A stretch of DNA of 7,640 nt from contig JAEYVD010000515.1 of assembly GCA_023432075.1 (NCBI GenBank), forward strand, positions 1 through 7,640, in the 5' to 3' direction. Shown in pieces: positions 6,175-7,640 of the stretch. This stretch comes from Pseudomonadota bacterium (GTDB lineage Bacteria > Pseudomonadota > Gammaproteobacteria > Burkholderiales > Burkholderiaceae_B). Every line of letters begins with the position of its first letter. Positions within the stretch are counted from its first letter, which is position 1. The position numbers and the translations under genes were made by a program. The notes under the pieces are model-generated. The model had not been told where the DNA came from and did not search any database. It saw only the letters and a program-made list of their open reading frames with translations.

Positions 6175-7640
6175 TCAAGGCGTACCGGGCGGGCGCACGC
6201 CCAACGCCCGCATCCACGGCATGTCCGGCAGCCCCTGGATGGGCGCCCCGCCCGGCATCGGAAAGCCCACGGGATTGAGCGCGGCGTCTTGCAGCACCCG
6301 GGCCCATTCGCGCGGGTCGACCGGTTCGCCCATGCGCGCGCGCACGTCCAGCAGGTCCAGCGCCGCGCGCCGGTGTCCAGCCTCGGCCGCGTCGCGGAAC
6401 AGGCGCTCGGCCACCGCGTAGTTCTTGGGCACGCCACGGCCCATGCCGGTCAGTTCGCCCAGGTAGGTCTGCGCGGGTGCGAAACCCTGGTCGGCGGCGC
6501 GCTGGTACCAGCGGGCGGCGACGGGGTAGTTCTGTTGCACGTGCTCGCCGTTCTCGGCGATCAGGCCCAAGGTGGTCATGGCGACCACGTCGCCCGCCTT
6601 GGCGCGCGCTTGCAGCGACGCCAGCCGGGGTTCATCCACATACTGGGCGCCCCGCTCGATCTCGTACTCCCATGCGCTCATGCGCGCCTTGATCAGGTCG
6701 CGCCCCAGCGTGGGCGACGGGCCGCGGCCCTGCGCGGTCTGGCCGCTGGATCCGCCAGGCGTCGCGGGCGTCTGGCCGTCCGCCAGCGTCGTGAAGGTCA
6801 CCGTGCCGACCAGGCTGCTGGCGTAGTGCGGAATCTGCCGGTAGGCGGTGGCCACCTGCACGTCGGCGGTCAATTGCTTGAAAAAGGTCTCAACCGGCGC
6901 CGTGCCGGGCAGCGCGCGCAGGCCCTGCGCAAAGTAGTACGCGTAAGGGCTGTGACGCGGCCCTTGATTGCCGAAGCCGTCCTCGGCAGTCGCCCCGGGC
7001 TGCGTGGAAAACGCGATCAGCTCCCCGCCCGCGGGCACGGCATGCACCAGCCCGGCGGCAGGCGTGCCGCGCGTCAGGTTGGTGCGGCAGGCGTCCAGCA
7101 CCATCAGGCGCGCGCGCACGTTGGAGCGCCGCAGCGCCTGCGAAACGCGCCTCAGGCTTAGCGAGCTTTGCTGCGCCGTGCGGACGCGCACCTCGCCCAG
7201 CGGCATCGGCAGGTCCACGCCAAACAGATAGTTCACGTCGTCCACGGCGACGGCGTGTCCGGCGAAGTACATCAGCGCCAGATCGCCCCCAGCGGCACGA
7301 TCGGCGAATTCGTCGACGGCGGCTTCCATCTGCGCGGTGGTCAGGTCCGTGAGCAGCGTCACATCGATGCTTCGCTGGCGCAGCGCCTCGGCAATCAGGC
7401 GCGCGTCGTTGACCGGGTTGACGAGCGCGTTGGCCGGGACAGCGTAGCGGGCGTTGCCGACCACCAGCGCGTATCGGCGCCGGGCAGCAGTCGGATTGGG
7501 CGCTGCCTCGGGGGCCGCCTGGGCGGGCGCATTGGATTCGGCGTTGGACGCCGCCGCGCTGGCGGCGGGGTCGTCATCCGGCGCCGGCGCGGGCGTGGCG
7601 GGCGGGTTCGACGGCGCGGTGGACGGCGGCGGGTCGTCGT
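6175..7640 (-). CDS. Caspase-like (peptidase C14) protein with C-terminal Sel1 repeats, 5' partial
   Basis: A metacaspase-type cysteine protease fold joined to Sel1 (TPR-like) repeats. The frame stays open to the right edge, so the start is missing; the GTG at 7464 lies inside the first strand (RYALVVGNARY) and cannot be the true start. The caspase domain spans about 7480-6781. The catalytic His is in YFAGHAV (codon 7255-7257) and the Cys in VLDACR (7087-7089), followed by GGELIAFSTQPGATAEDG and SPYAYYFAQGL, the usual later motifs of bacterial C14 proteins. Sel1-like repeats run from about 6597 to 6376, best seen in APAQTYLGELTGMGRGVP, with a degenerate third unit after them and a Pro/Gly-rich tail. 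Upstream of the domain, about 50 residues are Pro/Ala-rich with DDD and DD clusters, resembling a linker after an export signal or membrane anchor outside the window. It probably cleaves after basic residues like other C14 metacaspases, but its substrate is unknown. It converges on the helicase gene across 77 bp. Confidence 0.92.
   Translation of the reverse strand, partial: DDPPPSTAPSNPPATPAPAPDDDPAASAAASNAESNAPAQAAPEAAPNPTAARRRYALVVGNARYAVPANALVNPVNDARLIAEALRQRSIDVTLLTDLTTAQMEAAVDEFADRAAGGDLALMYFAGHAVAVDDVNYLFGVDLPMPLGEVRVRTAQQSSLSLRRVSQALRRSNVRARLMVLDACRTNLTRGTPAAGLVHAVPAGGELIAFSTQPGATAEDGFGNQGPRHSPYAYYFAQGLRALPGTAPVETFFKQLTADVQVATAYRQIPHYASSLVGTVTFTTLADGQTPATPGGSSGQTAQGRGPSPTLGRDLIKARMSAWEYEIERGAQYVDEPRLASLQARAKAGDVVAMTTLGLIAENGEHVQQNYPVAARWYQRAADQGFAPAQTYLGELTGMGRGVPKNYAVAERLFRDAAEAGHRRAALDLLDVRARMGEPVDPREWARVLQDAALNPVGFPMPGGAPIQGLPDMPWMRALGVRPPGTP

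Noticed and set aside
6289..7161. Plus-strand open frame of 290 codons across the caspase-like gene
   Set aside because: The translation is Arg/Gly/Ala-rich with no domain pattern, while the minus-strand frame contains the full caspase and Sel1 motifs.

Overview
The window looks like chromosomal DNA from a GC-rich betaproteobacterium, most likely of the Achromobacter/Bordetella group (Alcaligenaceae). This rests on very high GC with G/C-ending codons in the flanking genes, and on the style of the chemoreceptor: a Tsr-type tip, a GGEP-containing HAMP entry and a Pro/Ala/Lys-rich tail ending in a CheR-type pentapeptide. The genus is an inference from gene character, not from a search.

Layout. 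(1) Positions 3-569, plus strand: the C-terminal end of a GGDEF diguanylate cyclase whose N-terminus lies left of the window. An intrinsic terminator overlaps its stop codon. (2) 676-2481, plus: a complete transmembrane methyl-accepting chemotaxis protein. (3) 2482-2746: a spacer with a perfect 13-bp inverted repeat and lower GC. (4) 2747-6097, plus: a 1116-residue Upf1-like superfamily 1 helicase (COG1112 type) with a long N-terminal extension and a coiled-coil insertion. It stands alone, starts at GTG, and its first part is clearly less GC-rich than the genes on either side. (5) 6175 to the right edge, minus: a caspase-like (peptidase C14, metacaspase-type) protein with C-terminal Sel1 repeats and a Pro/Ala/Asp-rich N-terminal linker. 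Its true start lies right of the window. It converges on the helicase across a 77-bp gap.

How they work together. The first two genes belong to signalling: c-di-GMP synthesis (sessile/motile switch) and chemotaxis. The terminator between them and the separate leader argue that they are transcribed apart. The helicase has the look of a cargo gene inserted between ordinary signalling genes. Helicases of this broad class occur in defence systems, but no nuclease domain, recombinase, tRNA or att site is visible here, so a defence role is only a hypothesis. The caspase-Sel1 gene is on the opposite strand and cannot be in an operon with the helicase. I see no rRNA, tRNA, CRISPR array or insertion sequence. 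The most unusual item is the solitary coiled-coil helicase; I cannot claim a proven new system.
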